A stretch of DNA of 64,000 nucleotides from an uncultured Pseudomonadota bacterium (GCA_902557415.1 CACEAA010000005.1:1-64000), one strand, 5' to 3'; positions 1 through 8,911 are shown, counted from the stretch's first letter. Program-made: numbers and translations. Notes: a model not told the origin generated them from the letters alone.

Positions 1-295
1 ATGATACGCAGGAGCTTTCTTGGTCAATTTCCAGCTCTACTGCAACCTTTGTAAGCATCAAAGGATGGCATAGAGGAATCAGCGTCGAAGTCTGCTTAGC
101 AGCCATTATGCCGGCGATTCTTGCAACACTAAGAGCATCTCCTTTTTTATTATCTCCAGCTACTATTAGCTGGAGAGTCTCGGTAGTCATGAAAATTTGC
201 CCAGATGCGATAGCTTGCCGGTTGGTGGTGTTTTTACCGCCTACATCGACCATTCGAGCGTGCCCTTTATCATCCAAATGAGTTAATTTCGACAT
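1..295 (-). CDS. moaC: Cyclic pyranopterin monophosphate synthase MoaC (partial, 3' end beyond window)
   Basis: MoaC works with MoaA in the first step of molybdenum cofactor synthesis, converting the MoaA product into cyclic pyranopterin monophosphate in the cytoplasm. Reverse translation from an ATG at 295 starts [20 protein letters not shown] and contains the family blocks [10 protein letters not shown] and [12 protein letters not shown]. About 98 of the usual ~160 residues are present; the C-terminal half lies outside the window. It is transcribed divergently from moaD-moaE across a gap of 77 bases, which must hold both promoters. Identification is firm despite truncation. Confidence 0.93.
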   Translation of the reverse strand, partial: MSKLTHLDDKGHARMVDVGGKNTTNRQAIASGQIFMTTETLQLIVAGDNKKGDALSVARIAGIMAAKQTSTLIPLCHPLMLTKVAVELEIDQESSCVS

Positions 296-372
296 GATTG
301 GTAAATCCTTTATGATTATGGTTTAAAATATCCTTAATCGTAATTTTATTATACTACTGTGTGGTGTTTTTT

Positions 373-606
373 ATGAGTATTAAAGTACGTTTTTTTGCGA
401 GTTTGTCCGACATGGTTGGAAAAAGTGAGATGGATTTAGAGTTTGCTGAGGGCCTGACTGTGCTCGACGTGTGGGAGAAGACCTCGCCAGATGATTTGTT
501 GCCTTCGGGTAGCCTGTTTGCCATCAATCACAACTATAGCGAGCCTGAAGATTTGTTAAAAGATGGAGATGAGATAGCCTTCTTTCCTCCATTAACTGGC
601 GGCTGA
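373..606 (+). CDS. moaD: Molybdopterin synthase sulfur carrier subunit MoaD
   Basis: MoaD is the small ubiquitin-like subunit of molybdopterin synthase; its C-terminal thiocarboxylate supplies the dithiolene sulfurs. The product is 77 residues and ends in the required PPLTGG, with the terminal Gly-Gly intact. An upstream in-frame GTG at 361 would add four residues, but ATG 373 gives the usual N-terminus (MSIKVRFFASL). A -10-like TATACT at 350-355 would place the transcription start near 361-363, which also argues against the GTG. It is followed after four bases by moaE, the other synthase subunit. Confidence 0.93.
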   Translation: MSIKVRFFASLSDMVGKSEMDLEFAEGLTVLDVWEKTSPDDLLPSGSLFAINHNYSEPEDLLKDGDEIAFFPPLTGG

Positions 607-610
607 GTTA

Positions 611-1063
611 GTGATAATTAAAGTCGTCGACAATTTGTTTGATCCACTTGATGAGATTCGAGCCTCTGAAACTGAGTTGGTGACGCGTCGCTCAAAGATC
701 GGAGCATCGTCCTTTTTTGTAGGGACTATGAGGGACTTCAACGAAGGTGATAGCGTCCAGTCTATGTTTTTAGAGCATTATTCCGGGATGACTGAAAAGC
801 GATTGGAGGAAATAGCTGTGTTAGCCAAGACAAAATGGAGCTTGGATTGGGTAACAATTGTTCATCGGATCGGGCAGATACATCCAGCAGAGCCGATCGT
901 ACTGGTTGCCACGTGGTCAGCCCATCGTGCTCAAGCCTTTGACTCTTGTCGGTCTATCATGGAACAGCTTAAATCTACTGCGCCATTTTGGAAAAAAGAG
1001 TCTACAAACGATGGTACTCGGTGGGTCAAGAATAATACTGCTGGCTATTCTGAAAATGATTAA
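611..1063 (+). CDS. moaE: Molybdopterin synthase catalytic subunit MoaE
   Basis: MoaE is the large subunit of molybdopterin synthase and transfers two sulfurs from MoaD thiocarboxylate to cyclic pyranopterin monophosphate. The 150-residue product has the family features GTMRDFNEGDSV (about residues 38-49), LEHYSGM (about 54-60), and the C-terminal block APFWKKE (about residues 130-136) carrying the active-site lysines. It starts with GTG at 611, four bases after moaD, and is followed after 24 bases by pqqB on the same strand, so the three are probably cotranscribed. Confidence 0.93.
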   Translation: MIIKVVDNLFDPLDEIRASETELVTRRSKIGASSFFVGTMRDFNEGDSVQSMFLEHYSGMTEKRLEEIAVLAKTKWSLDWVTIVHRIGQIHPAEPIVLVATWSAHRAQAFDSCRSIMEQLKSTAPFWKKESTNDGTRWVKNNTAGYSEND

Positions 1064-1087
1064 CTATAGAGTTAAAGGAAACGATTA

Positions 1088-2011
1088 ATGTATGTTCGCG
1101 TACTCGGTTCAGCCGCCGGGGGCGGTTATCCTCAGTGGAATTGCAACCATCCTAATAGCCGCAAGGCTCGTTTGGCTGATAGCGGAGCTATGGCTCGCAC
1201 TCAATCATCAATTGCTGTAAGTGAAGACGGAGATAACTGGTGTCTCTTCAACGCGTCCCCGGATCTCCGGCAGCAAATAAACGAGAACAGCATTTTGCAT
1301 CCTAAAAATTCACTTCGTCATAGTCCGATAAAAGCCGTTCTCCTTACAAATGCTGATGTTGATCATGTCGCTGGATTATTAAACCTGCGAGAATCACAGC
1401 CCTTAAATCTATATGGCACCGATAGAGTCTTATCGGTTTTAGCTTCCAACAGCATTTTTAATGTATTAAATCCGAAGTATGTTAACCGTCTCGGCTTAGA
1501 GCTAGATAGCGCATTAGATTTGTCAGGGCACGATGGCCAAAAGCTGGGCATTACAATTGTTCCTTTCGCCGTGCCCGGTAAAGTAGCTTTGTGGATGGAG
1601 GACGAAAAATCAGACAAAAATTTCGGCACGGTTGATGAGGATACTATAGCGCTAGAAGTGAAATCTCGAAGTGCTAGGTTTTTTTATATTCCTGCGTGTG
1701 CCCGAATGACCGATTCACTCGCGGAGAGAGTTTCAGGAGCTGATTTAGTCTTTTTCGATGGAACTCTCTGGGTGGATGACGAGATGATACGAGAAAAAGT
1801 CGGCGTAAAAACGGGACAACGTATGGGACATATTAGTGTCTCTGGTCAGAATGGCGCACTTTCATCTTTTACAGACTTGAGTGTCAAAAGAAAGGTTTTT
1901 ATTCACATAAACACCACAAACCCTATTTTGGTGGATGATTCTCCTGAAAGAGCCGCAGTCCTGAGCGCGGGATGGGAAGTGTCGTATGATGGTATGGCGA
2001 TTGAACTTTAG
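1088..2011 (+). CDS. pqqB: PqqB, pyrroloquinoline quinone biosynthesis protein B
   Basis: PqqB is a metallo-beta-lactamase-fold protein of PQQ synthesis, proposed to hydroxylate the tyrosine-derived part of the precursor peptide. The 307-residue product has the diagnostic N-terminal SAAGGGYPQWNC (about residues 8-19) and the degenerate metal site TNADVDHVAGL (about residues 94-104) with later GQRMGHISVSG, all PqqB-like. An RBS (AAAGGAAA) precedes the ATG. No pqqA, C, D, E or F is in the window, so this copy sits alone at the end of a moaD-moaE operon. Whether it serves PQQ or another substrate cannot be told from sequence. Confidence 0.92.
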   Translation: MYVRVLGSAAGGGYPQWNCNHPNSRKARLADSGAMARTQSSIAVSEDGDNWCLFNASPDLRQQINENSILHPKNSLRHSPIKAVLLTNADVDHVAGLLNLRESQPLNLYGTDRVLSVLASNSIFNVLNPKYVNRLGLELDSALDLSGHDGQKLGITIVPFAVPGKVALWMEDEKSDKNFGTVDEDTIALEVKSRSARFFYIPACARMTDSLAERVSGADLVFFDGTLWVDDEMIREKVGVKTGQRMGHISVSGQNGALSSFTDLSVKRKVFIHINTTNPILVDDSPERAAVLSAGWEVSYDGMAIEL

Positions 2012-2028
2012 ACTGACGTAGTCTAAAG
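2006..2028. terminator. Inverted repeat between convergent pqqB and moeA
   Basis: CTTTAGAC (2006-2013) and GTCTAAAG (2021-2028) form perfect 8-base arms around a 7-base loop. The pqqB stop (TAG, 2009-2011) and the moeA stop (TAG on the minus strand, 2025-2023) each fall inside an arm, so the stem is shared by both transcript ends. There is no strong T tract, so a bidirectional terminator or RNA-end-stabilising hairpin is inferred rather than shown. Confidence 0.4.
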
Positions 2029-3279
2029 AACTTCATTGAATGGGATTATAATGACTGAGGAACCTATTTCTATATCCGAACTCTCTAATGGCAGGACAAT
2101 AAAGCAATTTGAGCGGGACATTGACATTAAGATTCCCGAGCCTTGGTCCCCCGTTGGTTTTACTAACAATTGTCCATTCTCTCCTTGGCTCATAACCCCT
2201 CTTTGAAATTCGGTTCGGCCCGGACGCTTTCTTATTGGTTCCTCAGTGATAGCGGTTATTTGTAGGGGGCGTGAATAATGAGCACCAGAGAGTTTAGTAA
2301 GTGCTGGAGCGACAAATTGATGAAAACCTACCATAACCGAGACCGGGTTACCTGGGAGACCGAAGAAATGAGCATTACCTATTGAACCAAATGCTAGAGG
2401 TCTTCCAGGCTTCATGGAAACTTTCCAAAACTTAACTCTGCCTATACTTGCGAGCGCATCTTTTATGTAGTCGGCCTCTCCTACGGAGACACCACCAGAA
2501 GTAATGATGACGTCGGCTTTTGTCTTCGCATCGACAAGTGCGGCCTTAATCCCTTCGTATGTATCTTTTACTACGCCCATGTCGATTAGGTCGACGTTAG
2601 CTTTTTTAAGCATACCAAACAGTGTGTATCTATTACTGTCGTATATATCGCCTGGACCTAGCTCGGACCCGATTGATTTTAATTCATCTCCCGTGGAGAA
2701 AAATGCAACTTTCGCTCGTTTGTATATTCTGAGTTCGCCCATTCCGAGAGAAGCTATTAAGCCGAGATCTGCTATTGTTATCTTATGTCCTTTCCGTAAC
2801 ACTGTTTCATTTCTCTTAATATCTTCTCCGGCTAACCTAACATTTTCTCCTAATTTAGGATTTTTCATAATTTCCAGAGTACCATCAGCCACCGAGGTGT
2901 TTTCCTGAATGACAACAGTGTCAGTACCTTCAGGAATTACTCCGCCAGTCATGATGCGAACAGCTTCGTCTGAGCCTACTTTTGCATCAAAAGGCTTACC
3001 TGCGAACGCAGTTCCAATTATTTTGTACTGGCTATTTGATTTAGCTGTAGAGTCGCTATGCTTATAAGCATAGCCATCCATTGCAGAGTTAACGTGCGGC
3101 GGGACATTTATCGGGGATACTACATCCGCTGCAAGAATTCTCCCGATACAGTCGCGGATAGGAAGCAGCTCATCAGATTCGATACACTGGATATGTGAGA
3201 TAATGTTCTCGACTGCCTCATTTACTGATAGTGACGTTTTGTCATATTCTACGCTGGGATCTTTAGTAACTTTTGCCAT
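2023..3279 (-). CDS. moeA: Molybdopterin molybdenumtransferase MoeA
   Basis: MoeA inserts molybdate into adenylated molybdopterin to form Mo-molybdopterin. The 418-residue product has the complete MoeA layout: N-terminal domain with NSAMDGYAYK (about residues 64-73), the MoCF-fold domain with TSGGVSVGEADY (about 260-271), then MKPGRPLAFG and FGLPGNPVSV, and a C-terminal beta domain. It is convergent with pqqB, separated only by the shared inverted repeat. It runs opposite to the DUF1329 gene that begins 191 bases upstream of its start. Confidence 0.95.
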   Translation of the reverse strand: MAKVTKDPSVEYDKTSLSVNEAVENIISHIQCIESDELLPIRDCIGRILAADVVSPINVPPHVNSAMDGYAYKHSDSTAKSNSQYKIIGTAFAGKPFDAKVGSDEAVRIMTGGVIPEGTDTVVIQENTSVADGTLEIMKNPKLGENVRLAGEDIKRNETVLRKGHKITIADLGLIASLGMGELRIYKRAKVAFFSTGDELKSIGSELGPGDIYDSNRYTLFGMLKKANVDLIDMGVVKDTYEGIKAALVDAKTKADVIITSGGVSVGEADYIKDALASIGRVKFWKVSMKPGRPLAFGSIGNAHFFGLPGNPVSVMVGFHQFVAPALTKLSGAHYSRPLQITAITEEPIRKRPGRTEFQRGVMSQGENGQLLVKPTGDQGSGILMSMSRSNCFIVLPLESSDIEIGSSVIIIPFNEVL

Positions 3280-3470
3280 ATTATAAATTATCCTCGACCA
3301 GCGATTGAACGCAAGTAATTATTCGAAATTCAACTTGCTGTATCAGCTACATACATTATGAAGAGCTGATCTGATGTCCATATCTTTAGGTGAGGCGCAC
3401 TGCTGTCCTATGTTATCCTTAACAGCCTAAGAATGCGGACACGATAATTTTATAAATTTATATAGGTGTT

Positions 3471-4784
3471 ATGATGATTTCCAAATTTTCCCACGAGTGC
3501 CATTGTAGAATTGCTTTCACGCTAAGCCTGGTGCTTTACATACTTGCCCCTGCAGCATACGCGGCTGAAAATCAGTCTTACGCAGAGCTAGTAAGCTGGA
3601 TCAAAGCGGGTTCGCCAGACACTTCGTCGTTAACTACCGGACAGCGTTTAACTATTAATGATCGCGAACAGTATCTGGAGGGTTTGATTCCTATATCTGC
3701 ATGGGAGTATTACATTTTTAATGATATGGATATGGAATTTGCGGAACGTGGAAGCTATCCTCCTTCATCAGATTGGGGCGTCCGAATGGATCAAGACTAC
3801 AGTATTGATGAGCGAGGTGTACTCATCGATTTTACCGGAGGTGGTTTTCCTTTTCCTGATATTAATGAGGATGACCCATTTGCGGGCCAAAAAGTTATCT
3901 GGAATATGTTATGGCGTCCTGGAAACGTTGATTACGATATGCCGATGACCACATGGTTACGGTCGGAAGGTGGTAAGCTTGATCGAAAGCTGGAATTTAC
4001 GTCTGTAGCGTCCACGTATGCACGAGGGGATCATTGCCTCGTTGAAGGTTATGAAGAAGTGAAAAGTAAACGAGTGATGGAGTTTCGGTCTCCTAGAGAT
4101 ATGGCAGGAGCAAAGGATATGTCTATTACTTATGTCGATCATGATCGGGAAAATTCTGGCTGGATGTATATTCCTTCTCAGAGAAAACCTCGACGTACCC
4201 TAGCCTCCGAACGAACAAGCGAGCTGATGGGGATGGATATGATCCGCGAGGATATAAATGGATTTGGCGGAAAAGTATATGAGAATAAATGGACTTATCT
4301 CGGCAAGCGAGATGTTTTGGCAACCATTAATGTTAGGGATAATCCCGAATCAGGAGGCCCTCATCTTTGGGTGCCGCATAAAGCTCGATGGGAAGTGAGG
4401 GAAGCTCATGCTGTACTGATCGAGCCTCGTTCTGAAACCCATCCCTATAGTTATAAAATCGTGTTTGTTGACGTTGAAACTAATTGGACACTGTGGATGT
4501 TCGCGTTTGATAGGCAAGATGATCAGCTCTTGCGAATGAATCAACACTACCTCAAATATTCGGAAAGTTATGCCACCGAAATGCCCCAACAGGCACCTTA
4601 TGTTAAACAAGATTTTTCTGACAATATTGGACATTTTGTGATGCTTCACCTGGGAGAATCGGACATTAATGCTAAGAAGCCTCATGCTACGATAACTCAT
4701 TGTTATGTGAGGAAACGGGATTTTAGTCCGGCTAGAGCTAAACAATTTTATTCCCTGCGTAATATGATCAGTGGTCGCCGCTAA
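3471..4784 (+). CDS. DUF1329 family periplasmic/outer-membrane-associated protein
   Basis: This is a 437-residue exported protein of the DUF1329 family, whose members have a LolA-like fold and nearly always pair with a DUF1302 protein, as here. A signal peptide is visible: charged start, hydrophobic stretch FTLSLVLYILAPA and likely cleavage after AAYA (about residue 32). Aromatic-rich motifs such as MLWRPGNVDYD and YIPSQRKPRR (about 239-248) fit the family. The gene overlaps the longest reading of the downstream DUF1302 gene, so the two are presumably cotranscribed. Family members have been linked to envelope traffic of hydrophobic compounds, but the function is not established. Confidence 0.85.
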   Translation: MMISKFSHECHCRIAFTLSLVLYILAPAAYAAENQSYAELVSWIKAGSPDTSSLTTGQRLTINDREQYLEGLIPISAWEYYIFNDMDMEFAERGSYPPSSDWGVRMDQDYSIDERGVLIDFTGGGFPFPDINEDDPFAGQKVIWNMLWRPGNVDYDMPMTTWLRSEGGKLDRKLEFTSVASTYARGDHCLVEGYEEVKSKRVMEFRSPRDMAGAKDMSITYVDHDRENSGWMYIPSQRKPRRTLASERTSELMGMDMIREDINGFGGKVYENKWTYLGKRDVLATINVRDNPESGGPHLWVPHKARWEVREAHAVLIEPRSETHPYSYKIVFVDVETNWTLWMFAFDRQDDQLLRMNQHYLKYSESYATEMPQQAPYVKQDFSDNIGHFVMLHLGESDINAKKPHATITHCYVRKRDFSPARAKQFYSLRNMISGRR

Positions 4785-4851
4785 GGTCAATAAATGTCGC
4801 ATCGTTCGGTACATCATTAATTTGGTTGCCGTTAATTTGGAGCCTAAGAAA

Positions 4852-6444
4852 TTGAAAAGAAACTTATGTCTTATTGCAGTTTTTGTGAGCTTATTTAAGC
4901 TCACTCATCTTCATGCAATTGTATCTTTGGGTGATAGCGTAGAACTAGAAGGGACTTTGAAGTTTCAAAATATATTGCGTACGCCAAAGTTCAGAGATGC
5001 TGAGGCTATTATGCAGCGGAATACTGCCCAATTGGAAAGTAAGTACTATTTTCTCAAAGATAGAGAAGCTTTCGGACGATTTAATAGCGGTCCAATTGAA
5101 GAAGCGACACTGACCGTAATTGGCCGGGGCGTGTATGACTCTATTTATGATGTTCGTGGAAGCTATGCGGATTCATTTACGAAAGAAGATAACAAATATG
5201 GTCGAACGGAGGCTAGCCTCCGTGAGGCGTTTGTTGACATAGTGCTACCTCCGTTTTCCCTTCGTCTCGGTCGTCAGCAAGTAGTTTGGGGAGAAACTGA
5301 TGGTTTCCGCGCTCTAGATGTTATAAACCCTTTAGATCTCAGCTGGCACTGGAGTCGTGAATCTTGGGAAGATATCCGAATTCCACTTTGGATGGCCAGA
5401 GGTATCTATGATATCGGTAAATTCAAGTGGTTCGATGAATCATTCATAGAGGCTATTTGGATACCGACGGACTTCAGGCCTAACCGGATCTCGACAGATC
5501 CTCGAAACCCTTGGGCTTTCACTGGAAACGGTTTGCCCGAAACAGCGAACGCGATTTATAAAGATGGGGAGTTGCTAGATTTAGACGTCGAGTTTCGTAA
5601 CCGAAGACCTAATAAGAAATGGACAAATGGTCAAGCAGGAGCCCGTTTCAAAGCTATCTGGGGCGATATCGACTTCAGCCTTAATTACTTCTACGGTTTT
5701 TCGGCAGACACCGGGGTGAAAGTACAGAATAGTTTGACTAAAACTTCTGATGGGATTCATTACATGGTGAAAGACCTGGTCAACCCGAGGACTCATGTAT
5801 TGGGCCTTACTGCTAATTACTCCGAGGAGCGATTCACCCAATCTGTATTGCGTATGGAAGCCACTTTCACTACCGGGATTCCCGTTAAATTTGATTCTGA
5901 AGTACCAATATCGGTAGACCCGGATCAAGACCAATTTGATACGGCGCGAAGAACGGTATTAATGTTAGCAGTTGACAGGCCTACTTGGATAAAATCACTA
6001 AATAAGCATCGAACTATCTTTTTATCATCTCAAGTATTTTGGCGCCATTATCTGGATTACAGTAAGTATTATCGAGGGATCTCAACAGTAAAGCATGGAA
6101 TGGTCGCTGGGGAAAAAGTGGGTGGTAAGTATGTGAGCTTTAATACGGATAGAATCGATCGCGATGAATTTGTTATCACATTCTCTGCCTCTACAAGTTA
6201 TGGGCCAGCAGGATTAATTAAGCCAACATTTATAATGGCACTAGACCCTCGTTCAACTGGGGCTTACAACAAATTTGCGGTAGATTACTTTTGGTCTGAT
6301 AATGTTCTGCTTCGATTCCAACAGTCTATCTATTGGCGCGCTGCGAACCATGATCCCGGTCCTTGGGCATTAGGTGATATTTGGGGGCACACGACGTCCA
6401 ATAGTCGTCATGAGACGGACCTGAGTTTGATTCTTCAGTTTTGA
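4852..6444 (+). CDS. DUF1302 family outer-membrane beta-barrel protein
   Basis: This is the partner of the DUF1329 gene and probably an outer-membrane barrel. The longest frame begins with GTG at 4771 inside the upstream gene. TTG at 4852 is preferred: it follows a GGAG motif at 4839-4842 and starts directly on a signal peptide (MKRNLCLIAVFVSLFKLTHLHA with TTG read as Met, cleavage after HLHA), giving 530 residues. Motifs typical of the family include LRLGRQQVVWGETDG (about residues 142-156) and a C-terminus ending in phenylalanine after alternating hydrophobics (LSLILQF), as in barrel proteins. A role in uptake or export of hydrophobic substrates is an inference. Confidence 0.8.
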   Translation: MKRNLCLIAVFVSLFKLTHLHAIVSLGDSVELEGTLKFQNILRTPKFRDAEAIMQRNTAQLESKYYFLKDREAFGRFNSGPIEEATLTVIGRGVYDSIYDVRGSYADSFTKEDNKYGRTEASLREAFVDIVLPPFSLRLGRQQVVWGETDGFRALDVINPLDLSWHWSRESWEDIRIPLWMARGIYDIGKFKWFDESFIEAIWIPTDFRPNRISTDPRNPWAFTGNGLPETANAIYKDGELLDLDVEFRNRRPNKKWTNGQAGARFKAIWGDIDFSLNYFYGFSADTGVKVQNSLTKTSDGIHYMVKDLVNPRTHVLGLTANYSEERFTQSVLRMEATFTTGIPVKFDSEVPISVDPDQDQFDTARRTVLMLAVDRPTWIKSLNKHRTIFLSSQVFWRHYLDYSKYYRGISTVKHGMVAGEKVGGKYVSFNTDRIDRDEFVITFSASTSYGPAGLIKPTFIMALDPRSTGAYNKFAVDYFWSDNVLLRFQQSIYWRAANHDPGPWALGDIWGHTTSNSRHETDLSLILQF

Positions 6445-6540
6445 AAAGGCTTTTGTGCTGGTAAATTTCTCGAATTCCAGTAGTCTTGAATAATTAATTA
6501 AACTATTGTTTCTTTGCGATTGAAGGGCTCGGCGGTGTGA

Positions 6541-6873
6541 ATGCTGTCGGTATTCATAATATATGGGAATAAGTACGACAACGGTCTGAGTGACTTGACT
6601 ATTAGTATTGATACTGGGGGTACCTTTACTGATGTCGTCGTTGCCGACCAGGATCAAAATTTCACGTTAGGTAAAGCACCAACAACCCACGAAAGGGTGT
6701 TTTTGGGGGTTGATCAAGCTCTAGAGTCCGCCGCAGAAAAGTTGGGCTGTACGGTAAAGATGTTACTTAATTCTTCTCAACTTGTTATCTACGGGACGAC
6801 TCATGCTACCAACGCCATCGTAACCGGCAGTACTGCAAAGACGGCATTCCTAACGACTTCAGGACACAAATGA
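6541..6873 (+). pseudogene. Truncated hydantoinase/oxoprolinase A N-terminal fragment
   Basis: This 110-codon frame encodes only the nucleotide-binding N-terminus of the HyuA / acetophenone-carboxylase-like family: ISIDTGGTFTDVVV (about residues 21-34), IYGTTHATNAIV (about 84-95) and FLTTSGHK before a TGA. Complete members are about 650-700 residues, so over 80 percent is missing. The reading frame ends 12 bases before the mobA stop on the other strand, so the truncation point is the junction with mobA. There is no sign of the C-terminal part nearby. It is most likely a relic of a deletion or rearrangement; expression as a short protein is unlikely to give enzyme activity. Confidence 0.75.
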
Positions 6874-6885
6874 GGAATCGAACAG

Positions 6886-7488
6886 TCAGCCATTGGGACT
6901 GGTATCCAACCGCGCTTCCGCTTTATTTAAGTCGTCCGCCGTATTAATATTGTCGAATGCCGTGGGCTCTGAAAAGTCGACACTACTGTATTTCTCACTC
7001 TCTATCCAATGACGTATTTTGCGTCTTCCGCTTTCAAGAAATTTGCCTAGTGAGTTTTTTAGATCGACACTCACAATTGTGAAAACAGGTTGAGGTCGTC
7101 CACCAGCGACTGCCATACTCAATTTCGCATGAGAATGGATTAAGGGTTGTGCCAATTGTTGAATAAGATTCGAAGGAAAAAACGGGCAGTCACAGGGGAC
7201 AAACGCAACATAGTCTGCAGTAGAGTAGGCTAAACCGGTGTAGAAGCCTTGCAGTGGCCCGTCAAAATTTTTGTTACTATCTCTAACTACTGGTAAGCCA
7301 AACTCACTATATTTATTAGTATTTCGATTAGCGTTTATGACTAAACTTTCTACTTGTGGCGACAATTGATTTATCGCGTGCTCTATAAGAGTGCTTGTTC
7401 CGAATTTTACTAGTCCTTTATCAATGCCACCAAGACGAGTGCCTTGGCCTCCAGCGAGGATACATCCCGAGATCTTTAAGTCATTCAC
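6886..7488 (-). CDS. mobA: Molybdenum cofactor guanylyltransferase MobA
   Basis: MobA attaches GMP from GTP to Mo-molybdopterin, forming the MGD cofactor used by DMSO-reductase-family enzymes. The 200-residue product carries the nucleotidyltransferase signature LAGGQGTRLGGIDKGL (about residues 12-27) and FVPCDCPFFP (about 95-104) for the metal-binding Asp. No MGD-type enzyme is in the window; the molybdo-hydroxylase encoded at 10.7-14.5 kb belongs to a family that normally uses cytidylated or unmodified cofactor, so MobA's client must be elsewhere. It lies downstream of the Tup transporter genes on the same strand with a 33-base gap. Confidence 0.9.
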   Translation of the reverse strand: MNDLKISGCILAGGQGTRLGGIDKGLVKFGTSTLIEHAINQLSPQVESLVINANRNTNKYSEFGLPVVRDSNKNFDGPLQGFYTGLAYSTADYVAFVPCDCPFFPSNLIQQLAQPLIHSHAKLSMAVAGGRPQPVFTIVSVDLKNSLGKFLESGRRKIRHWIESEKYSSVDFSEPTAFDNINTADDLNKAEARLDTSPNG

Positions 7489-7521
7489 GGCTTTATAACG
7501 TTCCGTCGAATTGTGTAAAGC

Positions 7522-8175
7522 TCACAATAATTTTCCATCAGCAATACCTAATTTGACGCCATTAAGCTCGTGTTGAGATTCTTCCTCATGTGTTGCAAAT
7601 AGCATAGTAACCCCATCATTCTGTAAATCCTTTATTAACTGATAAGTTCTGATCCGCGCAGATTTATCCATGTGAGCTGTCGTTTCGTCTAATAAAAGTA
7701 AGCATGGGTCAAGAATTCGAGCTCTCGCCAAAGCTACTTGATGCTGTTCACCTGTTGACAGAGTTTTAGCTTCTCTATCTGCTAAATGATTTAGGCTAGC
7801 CCATTTAAGGATTTTTTCGATTTTAGAGTCAATGATGTCTTTGGCGTATCTGCGCTGTCTTAAACCAAAACTAAGATTATCCACAACTGTGCCTGAAAAC
7901 ATGTAAGCTACTTGATGCATGTATAAGTGCAACCCTGAAAACTCTTTTGGCGCAGCAGCGCACGAGATTTCTCGTGAATTGGACTTAAATACGCCTTCGT
8001 CAGCTTCTATTAAGCCAGCCAAGATCTTTAATAATGTAGTCTTCCCTGATCCATTTGGACCTGAAAGTATTGTCACTGCACCTGTTTTGAGCTCGAGATG
8101 GGGGATATCCAATACCAGTCTCTTACCTCGATATAGCTTCAGATCTTGGATACTGGAGATTTCAAACGGCTTCAT
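7522..8175 (-). CDS. Tungstate/molybdate ABC transporter ATP-binding protein (TupC-like)
   Basis: This is the ATPase subunit of an oxyanion importer. The 217-residue product has Walker A GPNGSGKTT (about residues 39-47), the signature LSTGEQHQVALAR (about 139-151), and Walker B LLLLDETTAHMD. It overlaps the upstream permease gene by four bases (translational coupling). The short size and the TupB-like partner favour the tungstate-type Tup system over ModC, which usually has an extra C-terminal MOP domain absent here. The metal specificity (tungstate or molybdate) cannot be read from the ATPase. Confidence 0.85.
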   Translation of the reverse strand: MKPFEISSIQDLKLYRGKRLVLDIPHLELKTGAVTILSGPNGSGKTTLLKILAGLIEADEGVFKSNSREISCAAAPKEFSGLHLYMHQVAYMFSGTVVDNLSFGLRQRRYAKDIIDSKIEKILKWASLNHLADREAKTLSTGEQHQVALARARILDPCLLLLDETTAHMDKSARIRTYQLIKDLQNDGVTMLFATHEEESQHELNGVKLGIADGKLL

Positions 8176-8870
8176 TTTATTTCACCGCTTCCTTGGAAGT
8201 AATTGAGTATCGTGTTCAGTAGCATAGTTAGGCTAACTAAGACTATACCTAGCGCTATACCTATTATAAATTCACCCTTACTAGTCTCCAGTGCTATAGC
8301 CGTAGGAATATTTCTCGTTCTGTCTAAAATATTACCGCCCACCATCATAGAGCATCCAACTTCTGCTATTATTCTGCTAAACCCAGCTATTAGTGCGGCT
8401 AACAGTCCAAATCGTAACTCTTTAATAACTGTCCACATTGAGGCCAGTGACGAGGCACCCAGTGTTTTGGCAGTCTCGTAGGCTTTCTGGTCACCCGATT
8501 GAAATGTAGAATGAGCCATCGCAATGATCAACGGTGTGCAAATTAACACTTGACCTATGACCATTGCAGTTTGAGTAAATAATAGATGCAGGTCTGCAGC
8601 GATACCGTTGCGAGAGAGTAATAGATAAATTGTAAGTCCAACCACGACGGTCGGCACTGACATTAGCGTATTGATTAAGGTCAGTAGGAAACGGCGCCCA
8701 GCAAACGATTTGTATGCCAAAAGAAACGCCACACAAAGTGCGAAAGGACTCGCGATAACCACAGCACGTAATGATACGGCGAACGAGACTCCAATGATCG
8801 ACCACACCGCTTGGTCTCCGGTTACCAACAGCCTAATTGCTGCCACGATAGCAGATTCAGATTCAATCAC
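8172..8870 (-). CDS. Tungstate ABC transporter permease (TupB-like)
   Basis: This is the membrane subunit of the oxyanion importer. It has 232 residues with about five or six hydrophobic helices, for example AVVIASPFALCVAFLLAY and LMSVPTVVVGLTIYLLLS. The cytoplasmic coupling loop is present as AYETAKTLGAS (about residues 130-140), followed by the TupB-like stretch IIAEVGCSMMVGGNI. It starts with GTG at 8870. The periplasmic binding protein TupA normally sits directly upstream in such operons, but the 128 bases up to moaA hold no gene, so the binding protein must be encoded elsewhere or is missing. Confidence 0.85.
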   Translation of the reverse strand: MIESESAIVAAIRLLVTGDQAVWSIIGVSFAVSLRAVVIASPFALCVAFLLAYKSFAGRRFLLTLINTLMSVPTVVVGLTIYLLLSRNGIAADLHLLFTQTAMVIGQVLICTPLIIAMAHSTFQSGDQKAYETAKTLGASSLASMWTVIKELRFGLLAALIAGFSRIIAEVGCSMMVGGNILDRTRNIPTAIALETSKGEFIIGIALGIVLVSLTMLLNTILNYFQGSGEIK

Positions 8871-8911
8871 TTATTTACGTCCAATTCGTTGCCAGTACAT
8901 CTAGAGAATAA

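Noticed and set aside
858-1088. 76-codon plus-strand frame overlapping moaE
   Set aside because: Alternative frame of moaE with low-complexity translation.
4350-4904. 184-codon minus-strand frame across the DUF1329/DUF1302 junction
   Set aside because: Antisense to two coding genes and has no recognisable motif.
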